Origin: Alloactinosynnema sp. L-07
GTDB lineage: Bacteria; Actinomycetota; Actinomycetes; Mycobacteriales; Pseudonocardiaceae
NCBI RefSeq assembly: GCF_900070365.1
Contig: NZ_LN850107.1
Coordinates: 3,038,001 to 3,102,000 of the forward strand
Direction: 5' to 3'
DNA: 64,000 nucleotides
Shown: piece by piece, positions 48,401-56,625 of the stretch
Numbering within the stretch: position 1 is the stretch's first letter
Layout: each line of letters starts with the position of its first letter
Program-made: the position numbers and the translations under genes
The notes under the pieces: model-generated
What the model saw: only the letters and a program-made list of their open reading frames with translations
Database searches by the model: none
Told to the model about the DNA's origin: nothing

Positions 48401-51400
48401 CGTTGGCATCGGTCTCGGACAGCACCGAGGCCCGCGCCGGGTCCACAGTGGACGACGTGATGTGCGAAAGCGCGTTCTTGGTCGTCGTAGCCGACAACAG
48501 ACCTGCCGCGTTGTGGTTGAAGGTGTTCCGGGCGACCACCACACCGGCCGCGTCCGTGCTCGTGATGATCCGGCCGTAGTCGTCGAACTCGGTGCTCGCG
48601 GTCGGTGCGAACGTGTGCGCGCCGGTGGCCGACCAGGTCGCGATCTTCTCGGCCTTGGTCAGGCGCCCCTTTGTCGGCGCGGTGCCGTGCCCGGTGTTGT
48701 CGTAGTGGTTGCGCACCAGGGAGATCACGGCGTCCTGGCTGGTCGGCGCGGTCCCACAGGACAGCGCGTATGCCTCGGTGGTGATCGCCGAGCTCACCAG
48801 CCAGTCATCGGTATTGCGGGCGAACGTGCTGGTCGTGCACTTCTCGTCGCCGGAGGCGGCCACACCGAGGTCGTTGACCTGGTCGATCATGCCGTAGGTG
48901 TCATGCCGGTTGGTGACCGTGGTGACCCGGTCCGGGCGGCCGCCGTCGAGCTTGGTCCTGGTGACCTGCTTGGCCGTGCCGGTGAACCTGGCGTGCACGG
49001 TGGTGCCGTTGATCGTGCGGGACGCCGTCGGGGATGACTGCCACGGGTCGTTGACCGTGCCGCTGACCTCGTTCGCGCCGTCGAAGGCGATCGACTCGCG
49101 GACCGCGCCCGCGAAGGCGTCGTCGTCGTTGATGCCGTCGACCTGGACACTGCGGGTGCCGCCTGCCTTGAGCTTGTCGCCGTGCATGCCCCGGAAGTAC
49201 CGGGTCAGCGTGATCATCGGCTGCTGCCCGACGTCGCCCTTGGTGGTCTTGACCGCGCCGTAGCCGCGGTACTGGGCCCAGGTCTTGTTCTTGGCCGCGA
49301 CCAGGCCGTCGTCGTCATCGCCGTGCCAGGCGGGGGTGCCCTGGTACTCGTAGCTGGTGATCACGCGGGGCGCTCCGCCGGTGCGGTCGAACTCCGACAC
49401 CGAGGTCACCACGTAGGTGTGGAACCAGTCCAGCGTCGGCGCGGCGAAGCCGTCTGGCTGCCAGCGGACCGGCATACAGCGCAGCGTGTTGTTGTCCTCG
49501 CCTGCGGGCATCCTGGTGCCGGGCACGCAGTCGCGCTCGGAGTAGGCGACGCCGATCTCGCCGCCGGTCTCGGTGTGGATGTTGGTCAGCCGGAACCGGT
49601 TCATCGACGGCGTGCCTTCGAGGCCGTCGGCGCGGTTGTTCATCGCGGCGCCCTCGAAGCGCACTGGGGGCATTGTCACAGTGCCGCCGACGTGGCCGGT
49701 GCGGGTGATCGAGTCGAGCCACAGGACCTGACTCGTGGTGTCCTTCGGGTCCTTGAAGCTGTGCGCGAGGGTCCAGCTGTCCACGTCGACGTAGCCCGTG
49801 CCGGACCGGATCTGGGTGGCGACCGACGCCAGCCTCTTGCTGGTGAAGAACGTCGGCGACACCCGGCCGGGGCAGGTGGAGCCGGTGCAGAGCTGGTCCA
49901 TCGGCGTGTCGAGCCAGTTCTTGTGGTTGGCCTGCACCGCCGGGTCGCAGCCGCCCGCGACGAAGCAGCGCTCCGCGGTGGTGAACCGGACCCGGGCGGG
50001 CGCCGCGACGGTGTACTCCGAGCCCGCGCGCAGGCCGTATTCGATCCGGTCGACCGCGCCGCCGCGCACGTAGTCCACGGCGTTGGTGCCGTCGAGGTTG
50101 CGGGCGTAGCGGTTGGTGTCCTTCTGGTAGTAGTAGACGATCACGTTGCCGGAGCGGTCGATGACGTGGTCGAGGTTCCACCGCCACACCTGCGCGCAGA
50201 ACGACGCGGCGAAGGTGGTCTGCCTGCATGGCTCGCCGGAGTCGTTGCCCGCCACGGGAAGCGTCCACGCCGAGTTGGTCAGCGGCTTGCCCGCGGTGTG
50301 GCCGGGGAGCTGGTCGCGGCCGAAGAAGTACTGCGTGCCGTCGGTCGTGGTGACCTTCCAGTGCTCGCCGTCGTTGTCGCCGTTGGCCGCCCCGGTGAGC
50401 CGCTCGATCCGCGAGCCATCGTCGGTGCGGCCGTGCCAGCGGCCGTTCGCGTCCTTGATCAGCTCGGCGCCGGACCCGTTGAGCGACATGGTCGCGTTGT
50501 CGGTCTCCCAACACTGGTCGCCGGTCGCGGCGGTGTTGTTGGCGCCCGCGCCCATGTCGTCGGCGCACGCCTTGTAGCGGCGCTCGATGTAGCCGGGTGA
50601 GTAGGCGAACCCCTCCCCCACCGGCGACGCCTGGCTGTTGGTGCTCACCGTCTTGCCGTCCACAGAGGACGACGAGTACGCCAGGGAAACCGGCGGTGCC
50701 AGGCCGCCCGGGGTCGGCGGGGTGGCCATCGGATAGGCCCAGGTGAACCCGCCAGTGGACCCGCCGGACTGCCAGGTCGCCGACGGCGCCAGGTCACTGG
50801 CCTTGTAGGTGCCCGCGGAGCCACTGGGACCGGCGGTCGCGGCCAGCAGAGCGTTAGCGCTGAGATCGACCTCCGCGCTCAGGGTCCGGTTGTGGGAGTC
50901 GTTGCGTGCAGCCAGTTCCACCGGCTGACACTGGGCGCTCTGCGGTGTGGTCAACGCGCATTCCGGCAGCCGCAGCAGTCGCAGCCGCTGTCCCCAGCCG
51001 CCGCCGTACGCCCCGGCGAACGCGGTGTAGTCCAGCGACACCGCCACCGGGTCGGCCTCGGCGGCGGCGCGGCTCTGCGTGCGCTTGTCGGCCCGGCCGA
51101 GGCGCATGAGCACCCCTGGCCTACCCGCCTTCGCCGCGGCCGCCTGGTCGAGCACCTCGACCCGGACCCGGCGGCTGTCGCGCGCGGCCACCGACACCGG
51201 GCCGCCGCGGGCGGCCTTGGCCGTCGGGTCGACCTCGGTGACCCCCGGCGCGGGCAGCGCGGCGGCGGGCGGCGTCACGGGCTCGGACTTCTCCGCTCGC
51301 GACGCCTGGCCGACGTCGCGAACATCAACCGGGGTGAGCCGCTGCAACGGCGGCGGCTTGAACGGCGCCGCCGCCGCGACCGGGGGCGTGAGCAGCGTGG

Positions 51401-51461
51401 CGGACACCGCGACGGCGCCCAGCACCGCCGTCAGGAATCGTCTCTTGGAACGGATGGACAT
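45348..51461 (-). CDS. Secreted RHS/YD-repeat polymorphic toxin-like protein
   Basis: 2037 residues from ATG 51461 (GGAGGG upstream). A Sec signal peptide (FLTAVLGAVAVSATLLTP, ending near AAAAP) precedes a long N-terminal region (about 30-850), then many YD/RHS repeats (e.g. RTGHTDARGTKLVTTYDDLS, YDYDAIGNTKTRNLQT). The RHS core motif GLTHLGAREFDQAIGKFLSV followed by NGYAYGNNNPGTYTDPDGL ends near residue 1775. A variable 260-residue C-terminus follows with a hydrophobic pair (VPFVGQALIVTSLVF) and a tip ending in MSYMEKKYGM. The architecture is that of a polymorphic toxin with exchangeable tips. The toxin activity is unrecognised. No immunity gene follows; instead the AfsR-type gene overlaps its stop region convergently. 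Confidence 0.9.
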   Translation of the reverse strand: MSIRSKRRFLTAVLGAVAVSATLLTPPVAAAAPFKPPPLQRLTPVDVRDVGQASRAEKSEPVTPPAAALPAPGVTEVDPTAKAARGGPVSVAARDSRRVRVEVLDQAAAAKAGRPGVLMRLGRADKRTQSRAAAEADPVAVSLDYTAFAGAYGGGWGQRLRLLRLPECALTTPQSAQCQPVELAARNDSHNRTLSAEVDLSANALLAATAGPSGSAGTYKASDLAPSATWQSGGSTGGFTWAYPMATPPTPGGLAPPVSLAYSSSSVDGKTVSTNSQASPVGEGFAYSPGYIERRYKACADDMGAGANNTAATGDQCWETDNATMSLNGSGAELIKDANGRWHGRTDDGSRIERLTGAANGDNDGEHWKVTTTDGTQYFFGRDQLPGHTAGKPLTNSAWTLPVAGNDSGEPCRQTTFAASFCAQVWRWNLDHVIDRSGNVIVYYYQKDTNRYARNLDGTNAVDYVRGGAVDRIEYGLRAGSEYTVAAPARVRFTTAERCFVAGGCDPAVQANHKNWLDTPMDQLCTGSTCPGRVSPTFFTSKRLASVATQIRSGTGYVDVDSWTLAHSFKDPKDTTSQVLWLDSITRTGHVGGTVTMPPVRFEGAAMNNRADGLEGTPSMNRFRLTNIHTETGGEIGVAYSERDCVPGTRMPAGEDNNTLRCMPVRWQPDGFAAPTLDWFHTYVVTSVSEFDRTGGAPRVITSYEYQGTPAWHGDDDDGLVAAKNKTWAQYRGYGAVKTTKGDVGQQPMITLTRYFRGMHGDKLKAGGTRSVQVDGINDDDAFAGAVRESIAFDGANEVSGTVNDPWQSSPTASRTINGTTVHARFTGTAKQVTRTKLDGGRPDRVTTVTNRHDTYGMIDQVNDLGVAASGDEKCTTSTFARNTDDWLVSSAITTEAYALSCGTAPTSQDAVISLVRNHYDNTGHGTAPTKGRLTKAEKIATWSATGAHTFAPTASTEFDDYGRIITSTDAAGVVVARNTFNHNAAGLLSATTTKNALSHITSSTVDPARASVLSETDANGHRTDLAYDPLGRLSGVWRPGRVKGTDTPNHAFEYSMTATTPTVITTKSINQAGVQVASYELLDALLRPRQTQGPSPLGGRILSDTFYDSAGRSILGYDKYYATGNPGGTLVTAVNPAQIERQTATRYDGAGRVVASVFQPKNTEKWRTSRTYGGDRVSVTPPQGGTATTTITDADGKTVELRQHHSTGYDSTTYVHDRRGDLRAVVDPLGNRWEYELDLRGRVVKTKDPDQGTSTTEYDDLDRRIGHTDARGTKLVTTYDDLSRKTGLYEGSKTGVKRASWTWDTAPNGKGLAASATRHVGTAAYRTTIAGYTPIGNSLGSTVDIPSTEGNLGGLYEFGATYHLDGSVQSQSVPELAGAWSETLSYTYNVLGGPVTMTSDLPDTPSYVTDTTYNEYGDLLQAKLSSGNGTVYRAFTYETDTGRTATATTLRDRVSPNTVNSTSYGYDNAGNLLRVADTATGDTQCFEQDYLRRTTHAWTPGNGNCATTNRTVAALGGPAPYWHSWTFDAIGNRKTETRHAAAGDTVATLDYAGTRPHAVTKMTTTAPGAPAKTDTYDYDAIGNTKTRNLQTIEWDAEGRAAKVKEGTKESTYLYDADGNRLIARDSTGTTLYLPNGVELKVDKNGGNLACTRYYTFGKLPVAMRSGGTLSWLITDHHDTASTVIADGTQTIKARYSLPYGGSRGAAPSNWPGTKGFVGGTNDDTGLTHLGAREFDQAIGKFLSVDPVIDNGDPQQLNGYAYGNNNPGTYTDPDGLWSFKGFMKGVYKNAGTISAIAGVAALGFGWVPFVGQALIVTSLVFGLIDTYKSCSEGQKLDCAMGFAGFVPGVRGAYKGYKGAKAARAAIKQADDDVVDAAAKNKAAQARHADPSTGNNARKQANKASTELADRQAKAAQVKAERYDQRWGLQVEDTTRGAAAWDAGDKVLTAENAGFEYYKHNFMNHEADRHNLYLGQKVPPGSKNFKWLFNPPKPATPAKPAPQPGDPTFMGPVANRPSGITPSMVEQKMSYMEKKYGM

Positions 51462-51488
51462 GGGTGAACCCTCCTCGACAACGAGAGG

Positions 51489-51526
51489 GGACTCCCCCGG
51501 CCGGTGTCGCCGGCCCGGGGGAGTCC
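51489..51526 (-). terminator. Hairpin between the LamG and RHS genes
   Basis: GGACTCCCCCGGCCGG pairs with CCGGCCCGGGGGAGTCC, leaving one bulged base. It lies in the 76-bp gap after the DNRLRE/LamG stop and before the RHS start, so it may reduce read-through into the RHS gene. Confidence 0.7.
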
Positions 51527-51537
51527 GATGTGGATGA

Positions 51538-54500
51538 TCAGGAGACGGGCGGGTGGAACACGATCGCGTGGTTGTCCACCAGCACGGCCTCGTTGTGGGA
51601 GTACATGAGGCCGCTGGTCCCGCCGGGGCCCTCGATGCCGACTGTGGCGGTGTTGCCGCGCTCCAGTTCCGAGGCCGGGTCGAGCTTGGTGTAGTTGATC
51701 GCGATCTTGCCGTTCTCGTAGAGCGTCACCGCGAAGTCGACCCGCACGGGCTGCCCGTAGACCCGCATCCCGTGGTAGTGGATGATCAGCCCCCGGACGC
51801 CGTTCTCGGTGATCTGCTTGGTGATCACGCTGGAGTTCGGGAACGGCGTGTGCTGCAGGTCGGTCCAGTACGGGTAGATCGCCGCGTCCGGCTTCACCGC
51901 GGAGGGAACCGGGTGGTTCTCCGAGTCCATCACGGTGATCGGCTCGAAGCCGATGACGCCGTTGCTGCTCAGGTACGCCGTGGTGTGGCTCTGCCCGTAG
52001 AACGGGAACGCGAACGGCAGCGTGAGCGGCTTGGTCAGGTCGTCGCCGGTGAGGTCGACGATGTTGGCCACGTCGCCCTCGACGAACGGGCGGACCTCCT
52101 CGGTGCACGTGTAGCCGAAGGTGTCGGCCTGCGGCCGCAGCGCGAGATCGACGGTGACCGGCTGCTGGGCGTCGACCTCGGTGCCCGCGAACAGCCCGCA
52201 CCGCTTGCCGCCGATGGTGGCGCTGACCATGTACCGGCCCGCGGCCAGCGTGGTGATCTCGTAGCGGCCGTCCTGGCCGGTGACCGCGCTCAGGTCACCC
52301 GGCGACACGTTCACCGTGACCCCGGCCTTGGGTGTGCCCGTGGTGGCGTCGGTGACCAGCCCGGATAGCTTCGGGGCCTCGCGGACCTTGAAGTCGGCCC
52401 GGTTCAGCAGGCTCTTGTTGCCGGTGCCGTCGACGGTCCAGCCGACGATCTTGTGCGAGCCGACCGCGGGCGCGACGACGGTGATGGTCGCCGGTCCACC
52501 CGGCGCGGCGGGCGTCGCGGTCTGCACCGAGCCGCCGTCGAGCTGGTACTCATAGCGCACGACGTTGGCGTCGCCGCCGACGGCGGTGAACGTGGCCTGC
52601 ACGTTCGTGCCCGCCGTGACCGGGTTGGCCGACACCGCGATCCCCGGCGCCTGCGGCATGGCCAGCGCCTTCACCTCGGTGTCGCCGAGGATGCGGTCCC
52701 ACACCTGCGCGTCGTCGACCTTGCCGTCGACCCAGTCGACCTGGACGCCGGTCCACTTGCCCCGGCCGATGGTGACCGGGCCGGACGTGTTGAACATCGT
52801 CGCCACCGGCGCGGTGCCTTGGAGCTGGCCGTTGACGTAGAGGCTGGCCTTCTTCCCGGTCGCGTCGTACACGCCTGCGACGTGCGTCCATCGACCGGTC
52901 ACCGGGGCGGCCGCCGAGCTGACCCGAGCCTGCGTGGGCGTGTCGGAGTCGTTGGTGGACAGGGCGAAGGACCACTTGTCCGGTGTGGACTGGAGGAAGA
53001 ACGCGCTCGTGCGGGCACCGTCGAGGCCGACGGCGGTCTGGAACACCCCGACACGGTCGAGCTTGACCCAGGCTGCGACGCTGAAACTGCGGTCGGTGCG
53101 CACCGGGGCGGGCTGGTTGTCGGCGGTCCGGCCGACCAACTGGCCCGCCGTGGCGGCGTGGCCGCCCGCGGTGCCGGTGCCCTCGAAGGACTGCCCTGAC
53201 CGACCCGCCGCCACCGCGGCGTCGCCCTGCTTGACCATGGCGTTGCCGTGTCCGGTGGCATCGGACCACGGGGCGGTCGGGTCGTCGAAGGTCCACCGTC
53301 CGGCGGGCGCGCTGCCCGGTCCGACGTTGAACTTGTAGATGAACGGGTTCTGGCTCGGGTTGCCCGCGCGGTCGTAGGACCACACGCGCAACTCGTTCGC
53401 GCCGTCACGCATCGGCACGATCGGCACCACGGCGGTGCGGTCGGCCGCGGCGGTGACCTTCTCGGCGGAGGAGATGTCGGTGTACGGGGTCAGCGCCCAC
53501 TTGTAGCCAGCGATGTCCGGGGAGCCCGCGGGCGGGGCGAAGGTGAAGGTGCCGACCCGGCCGACGCCGTCACGCAGGTCGCCGGGCAGGTAGATGTCGG
53601 AGGTGACCGCGGCGGGCCCACTCGGTTTGGTGGTGTCCTGCACGAACTCGCACGGCGCGGTCCACTGTGAACCGTCGACCTCGTCGGCGGCGTGGCCCTG
53701 GATGTAGTAGGTGCCGTCGGCCAGATCGCGGTTGGTGCGGGCCACGACGTAGTTGCCGCTGGTGATGCCGCCCTGCGACACCAGGTCGGTGCCGTTGATC
53801 GCGGTGCCGACCGGGGCGAAGTGCATCGCACCGGTCATGATCGCGCCGGCGTCGGGGTCGGTCAGGCGGGCCTTGATCAGCGGTCGCGGGACGTTGGAGT
53901 ACCGCGTGCCGCCCGCGCACGACTGGTTCTCGACCGAGACGTCGTCAGGCATGTTCGGGTAGGAGTTGTACTCGACGATCATCGCCAGAGTGCTGAGCTG
54001 ATAACGCTTCCAGCTGCTGGTGTCGCTCTCGTTGGCCGCTTTGAGGCCCATCGTCGCGTGCACCCAGCCGCCGTTGGCGGCCTCCTGGATGAACCCGGTG
54101 GCGTTGAACTCCACGTCACCGGCCGGGCAGCTGCTGCTGGTCACGAACCGCTTGTCGTCGGAGTATCCCTGGGCACCGTGCCAGGCGGGCTGGCTGTTCC
54201 AGGTCGTCGACGGGGTGTAGGCGCCGATGCCGTGCAGCATGGTGCGCCGGGTCGCGGTGTCACCGCACCACGACGAGGACCAGAGCTGCCTGATCCGCAT
54301 GTAGGCGCGGTTGACGTGCTTGTAGCGGATGCCGGTGGTGTCGAACTGGAACAGCGCCCTGGCCACCCAGCCCTCGGCCGGGGTCTTGCCGATCTTCACC
54401 TCACCTTTGGAAGCGTTGTCGCTCGCCGCGATCGGCTGGTTGTAGAGCGGCCCGCCCTGCGCGGAGAACACCGCCATCCAGCTGTTGCGGCCGATCCCGG

Positions 54501-55395
54501 TGGTCTGCCAGGCCGGGTCGAGGTACAGCGGGAAGGTGAGGTCCGCGCGGGTGAGCATGGCTGGGTCTGGCACCAGGGTCAGCGCGCCGCCCGCGACCTC
54601 CAGCCCGACCGTCGAACTGCGCGACTGCGTGGGGACGGTGGTGGGGTCACCCAGCTCGCGGCTCACGATCCGCGGCAGCGGCTTGGTGGTGGGCGTGTCC
54701 CACATGGCCGCGGTGCCGCGCAGCACCTCCACACCCGAGGCATCGGTGGCGACGACGGTGCCCGCGGCACCCGGCTTTACGCTCAGGCCCGGGGCGGTCA
54801 TCGGGAACGAGACCCGGCGCAGTGCCGGGTTCGCCGCGGCCTCACGGTTCTTCACGACGAGGACGTGGGTGAACCCGTCGACCTCTGCGGTGACCCGCAG
54901 GTCTACGCCGGGCAGGACTTCGGCATAGGTCGCCGAGGGCCCGTCGAGCACCGGCTGCGGAAGCTGGGCGGTCCACCCCCAGGAGATCGCCTTGCCCCCT
55001 TCGCCGATCATCGCCATCGGTTCCGTGCCGCCACCAGAGAACGCCATCGGGACCGCCGCCGCGACCGGCGTCACCCGGCCGTCCGCCCCGCGCCGCAACG
55101 TCACATCCGGCGCGACCCAGGCACCCGCCTTGCGCACCCGAACCGGGCGCAGGTTCTGCTCCAGCCGCAGCGTCCCACGCTGGGTGGCGTACACGGTCGC
55201 GGTCTCGGTCCTGGCCGAGAGCACCTCGACATCGGCGCCACCCGCGCGCGCGGCCCGCATCGCCCCGGCCTCGTCAACCGCCGAGGTGATCACCACCTTG
55301 GCGGGCGCGATCGGCGCGGCCGCGGCGGGCACTGGCCCAGCAACGGACGCGAGCGCGATCAGCGCGACGAGCACAGGTCTTGTTCGAACGGTCAT
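51538..55395 (-). CDS. Giant secreted DNRLRE/LamG/CarboxypepD_reg protein
   Basis: 1285 residues from ATG 55395 (GGGAGA upstream). A Sec signal (VLVALIALASVAGPVPAAAA) is followed by an unassigned region, a DNRLRE-type beta domain (about 290-490), further domains, a LamG/concanavalin-like lectin domain (about 700-900; RWTFDDPTAPWSDATGHGNA, AWVKLDRVGVFQTAVGLDGA, WTHVAGVYDATGKKASLYVN), a carboxypeptidase regulatory-like domain (about 1010-1080; GLVTDATTGTPKAGVTVNVS), and a C-terminal beta domain (FAFPFYGQSHTTAYLSSNGV). Such proteins commonly sit upstream of RHS genes in actinomycetes. It may be a surface partner of the RHS protein. No catalytic residues are recognised. Confidence 0.88.
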   Translation of the reverse strand: MTVRTRPVLVALIALASVAGPVPAAAAPIAPAKVVITSAVDEAGAMRAARAGGADVEVLSARTETATVYATQRGTLRLEQNLRPVRVRKAGAWVAPDVTLRRGADGRVTPVAAAVPMAFSGGGTEPMAMIGEGGKAISWGWTAQLPQPVLDGPSATYAEVLPGVDLRVTAEVDGFTHVLVVKNREAAANPALRRVSFPMTAPGLSVKPGAAGTVVATDASGVEVLRGTAAMWDTPTTKPLPRIVSRELGDPTTVPTQSRSSTVGLEVAGGALTLVPDPAMLTRADLTFPLYLDPAWQTTGIGRNSWMAVFSAQGGPLYNQPIAASDNASKGEVKIGKTPAEGWVARALFQFDTTGIRYKHVNRAYMRIRQLWSSSWCGDTATRRTMLHGIGAYTPSTTWNSQPAWHGAQGYSDDKRFVTSSSCPAGDVEFNATGFIQEAANGGWVHATMGLKAANESDTSSWKRYQLSTLAMIVEYNSYPNMPDDVSVENQSCAGGTRYSNVPRPLIKARLTDPDAGAIMTGAMHFAPVGTAINGTDLVSQGGITSGNYVVARTNRDLADGTYYIQGHAADEVDGSQWTAPCEFVQDTTKPSGPAAVTSDIYLPGDLRDGVGRVGTFTFAPPAGSPDIAGYKWALTPYTDISSAEKVTAAADRTAVVPIVPMRDGANELRVWSYDRAGNPSQNPFIYKFNVGPGSAPAGRWTFDDPTAPWSDATGHGNAMVKQGDAAVAAGRSGQSFEGTGTAGGHAATAGQLVGRTADNQPAPVRTDRSFSVAAWVKLDRVGVFQTAVGLDGARTSAFFLQSTPDKWSFALSTNDSDTPTQARVSSAAAPVTGRWTHVAGVYDATGKKASLYVNGQLQGTAPVATMFNTSGPVTIGRGKWTGVQVDWVDGKVDDAQVWDRILGDTEVKALAMPQAPGIAVSANPVTAGTNVQATFTAVGGDANVVRYEYQLDGGSVQTATPAAPGGPATITVVAPAVGSHKIVGWTVDGTGNKSLLNRADFKVREAPKLSGLVTDATTGTPKAGVTVNVSPGDLSAVTGQDGRYEITTLAAGRYMVSATIGGKRCGLFAGTEVDAQQPVTVDLALRPQADTFGYTCTEEVRPFVEGDVANIVDLTGDDLTKPLTLPFAFPFYGQSHTTAYLSSNGVIGFEPITVMDSENHPVPSAVKPDAAIYPYWTDLQHTPFPNSSVITKQITENGVRGLIIHYHGMRVYGQPVRVDFAVTLYENGKIAINYTKLDPASELERGNTATVGIEGPGGTSGLMYSHNEAVLVDNHAIVFHPPVS

Positions 55396-55633
55396 AAGGT
55401 CTCCCACGAGGCTGAAGAGGGCTGCGTGGGTCGCTTCATGACGTCTCCCCCGCACCCGGTCAGCCTCACGGAGCCCCCTACGCGTTCCCTATGCACGCGC
55501 TACGCGGATCAGCCTGGCAGCCAAGTCACGTGGTCCGACCTGCGGCGATGCTCGTCGGCCGGATCAAGGTCGGGTTGATGGACTGTCTGGGCTAGCGTTG
55601 GCCGCACAGGCGCGGATAGCGCGTCCTTGCTTG

Positions 55634-55650
55634 AGGGACCGCAGGTCCCT
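55634..55650. repeat. GCA-loop mini-hairpin flanking cruciform copy 2
   Basis: AGGGACC-GCA-GGTCCCT is a 7-bp stem with a GCA triloop, about 80 bases before the cruciform stem. It matches the hairpin at 16659-16671. Confidence 0.65.
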
Positions 55651-55682
55651 GCCCTTGCCCTCGTCTTTTGTCTTTCGTCTTG

Positions 55683-55697
55683 GGGACCGAAGGTCCC
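55683..55697. repeat. Second GNA-loop mini-hairpin before copy 2
   Basis: GGGACC-GAA-GGTCCC is nearly the same hairpin with a GAA loop, 33 bases after the first. The intervening text (CCCTGCCCTTGCC) resembles the sequence before copy 1. Confidence 0.6.
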
Positions 55698-55731
55698 TGC
55701 ACTTCCCCCAGCACCCTCGTCCTGGCAATCC

Positions 55732-55819
55732 CTTGTCCGGGCCCAGCGATGTCAAGGGTCAGCTCGCTGATCGCGCAGCGACGCCGCAGGCGCCCTTGAC
55801 ATCGCTGGGCCCGGACAAG
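55732..55819 (+). repeat. Cruciform repeat, copy 2
   Basis: Arms at 55732-55758 and 55793-55819 form a perfect 27-bp stem. The 34-nt core (55759-55792) is identical to copy 1 and folds into the same three mini-hairpins. Five positions of the left arm differ from copy 1 (positions 4, 10, 11, 12, 18), and each has a matching change on the right. An outer CCCTCGT/ACGAGGG pairing (55714-55720 with 55830-55836) is also kept. Confidence 0.92.
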
Positions 55820-55887
55820 ACGCTGATAGACGAGGGAGCGGCCCGGTCTTCGAAGCCCGAACGAGTGCACTCAATCGTTGCGCACCA

Positions 55888-55901
55888 ACGAGTGCACTCG
55901 T
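55888..55901. repeat. Perfect palindrome ACGAGTGCACTCGT
   Basis: A 14-bp perfect palindrome; its first 12 bases also occur at 55861-55872, 27 bases to the left. It lies between cruciform copies 2 and 3. No binding protein is recognised. Confidence 0.55.
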
Positions 55902-55937
55902 CGCGGGACAGGCGGGGTCGCTCCCCTAGCCCGAGCG

Positions 55938-56027
55938 TTTAACATTCGATCGACGGCGTCAAGGGCGCCTGCGGCGTCGCTGCGCGATCGGCGAGCCGAC
56001 CCTTGACACCGCCGATCGAATGTTAAA
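55938..56027 (-). repeat. Cruciform repeat, copy 3 (reverse orientation)
   Basis: Arms at 55938-55965 and 56000-56027 form a 28-bp stem. Read on the minus strand, the core matches copies 1 and 2 except that its first hairpin is TCGG-CTCG-CCGA rather than TCAG-CTCG-CTGA. The arm sequence is otherwise unrelated to the other copies beyond the innermost GTCAAGGG/CCCTTGAC. The only two imperfect pairs are G-U type on the minus-strand reading; on the other strand they would be A-C clashes. Confidence 0.9.
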
Positions 56028-56130
56028 GATGGCCAGGACGGGGTGCTGGTGGAAAGCGGTCGGTTGGGACTTGGGTGGCGTTGTTATGTTGCGGTTTAGG
56101 ACAAAGGGAATCAGACAAGGTGTCGATGGC

Positions 56131-56625
56131 CTAGTTGATCTGGTCTGCCTCAGCTGAAGCGCCCATCGGGTTGGGCAGGTAGCCGATGAAACCGGTGATC
56201 CGCCAACGTCCGTCGCGCTTGTGGCACTGGTAGACCGTCTGCCAGCGCAAGACCACAGTGGACCCGTCATGTCGGGTGGCGGTGCCATCGAACTTCTTGT
56301 GCAGCAGTGCGTCGTCGCCGACGATCTCGATGTCGCGCAGGGTCGTGGCCGCGAAGAGGGCTTCCCGGACGTCCTTGACCTCCGCGTTCGTCTCCTGGCT
56401 CTGTTCCAGCCACGAGACGCGGTAGGCGTCGAACGGGGTGATCCGCCAGGAGTCCGGGTTGTCGCTCGCGCGGCCGTCGACGGCGAAGAACCGGTCGGCG
56501 TCGAAATCATCCTCGACCTGGGACCAGTCTCCCGCGACGAACGCGTCGATGTCGCGCCGCACCAGCATTTCCCAGAGTTCGCCGCGGTCGGGGTCGTTCG
56601 GGAACGGGTTGTCGTGGATCGTCAT
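56131..56625 (-). CDS. SnoaL-like/NTF2-fold protein
   Basis: 164 residues. An NTF2-like cone fold is likely: RDIDAFVAGDWSQVEDDFDA, RFFAVDGRASDNPDSW, FDGTATRHDGSTVVLRWQTV, and a closing RWRITGFIGYLP. Members include polyketide cyclases, limonene epoxide hydrolases and non-enzymatic binding proteins; catalytic residues cannot be assigned. It starts inside the end of the enolase-superfamily gene (ATGA overlap), so the two are cotranslated. Its 3' flank carries cruciform copy 3 in the sense direction. Confidence 0.82.
   Translation of the reverse strand: MTIHDNPFPNDPDRGELWEMLVRRDIDAFVAGDWSQVEDDFDADRFFAVDGRASDNPDSWRITPFDAYRVSWLEQSQETNAEVKDVREALFAATTLRDIEIVGDDALLHKKFDGTATRHDGSTVVLRWQTVYQCHKRDGRWRITGFIGYLPNPMGASAEADQIN

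Larger units (their letters stand above)
55396..56130. other. Long intergenic region with two cruciform repeats
   Basis: 735 bases without a convincing gene. The left 240 bases include the leader of the LamG gene. The middle holds GCA-loop hairpins, cruciform copy 2, and a short repeat ACGAGTGCACTC (55861, 55888) whose second copy is part of the palindrome ACGAGTGCACTCGT. The right part holds cruciform copy 3 in reverse orientation. The final 100 bases lie downstream of the SnoaL-like gene stop. Confidence 0.7.

Noticed and set aside
55938..56027. Cruciform copies as a CRISPR array
   Set aside because: There are only three copies, far apart and in two orientations, without regular spacers or cas genes.
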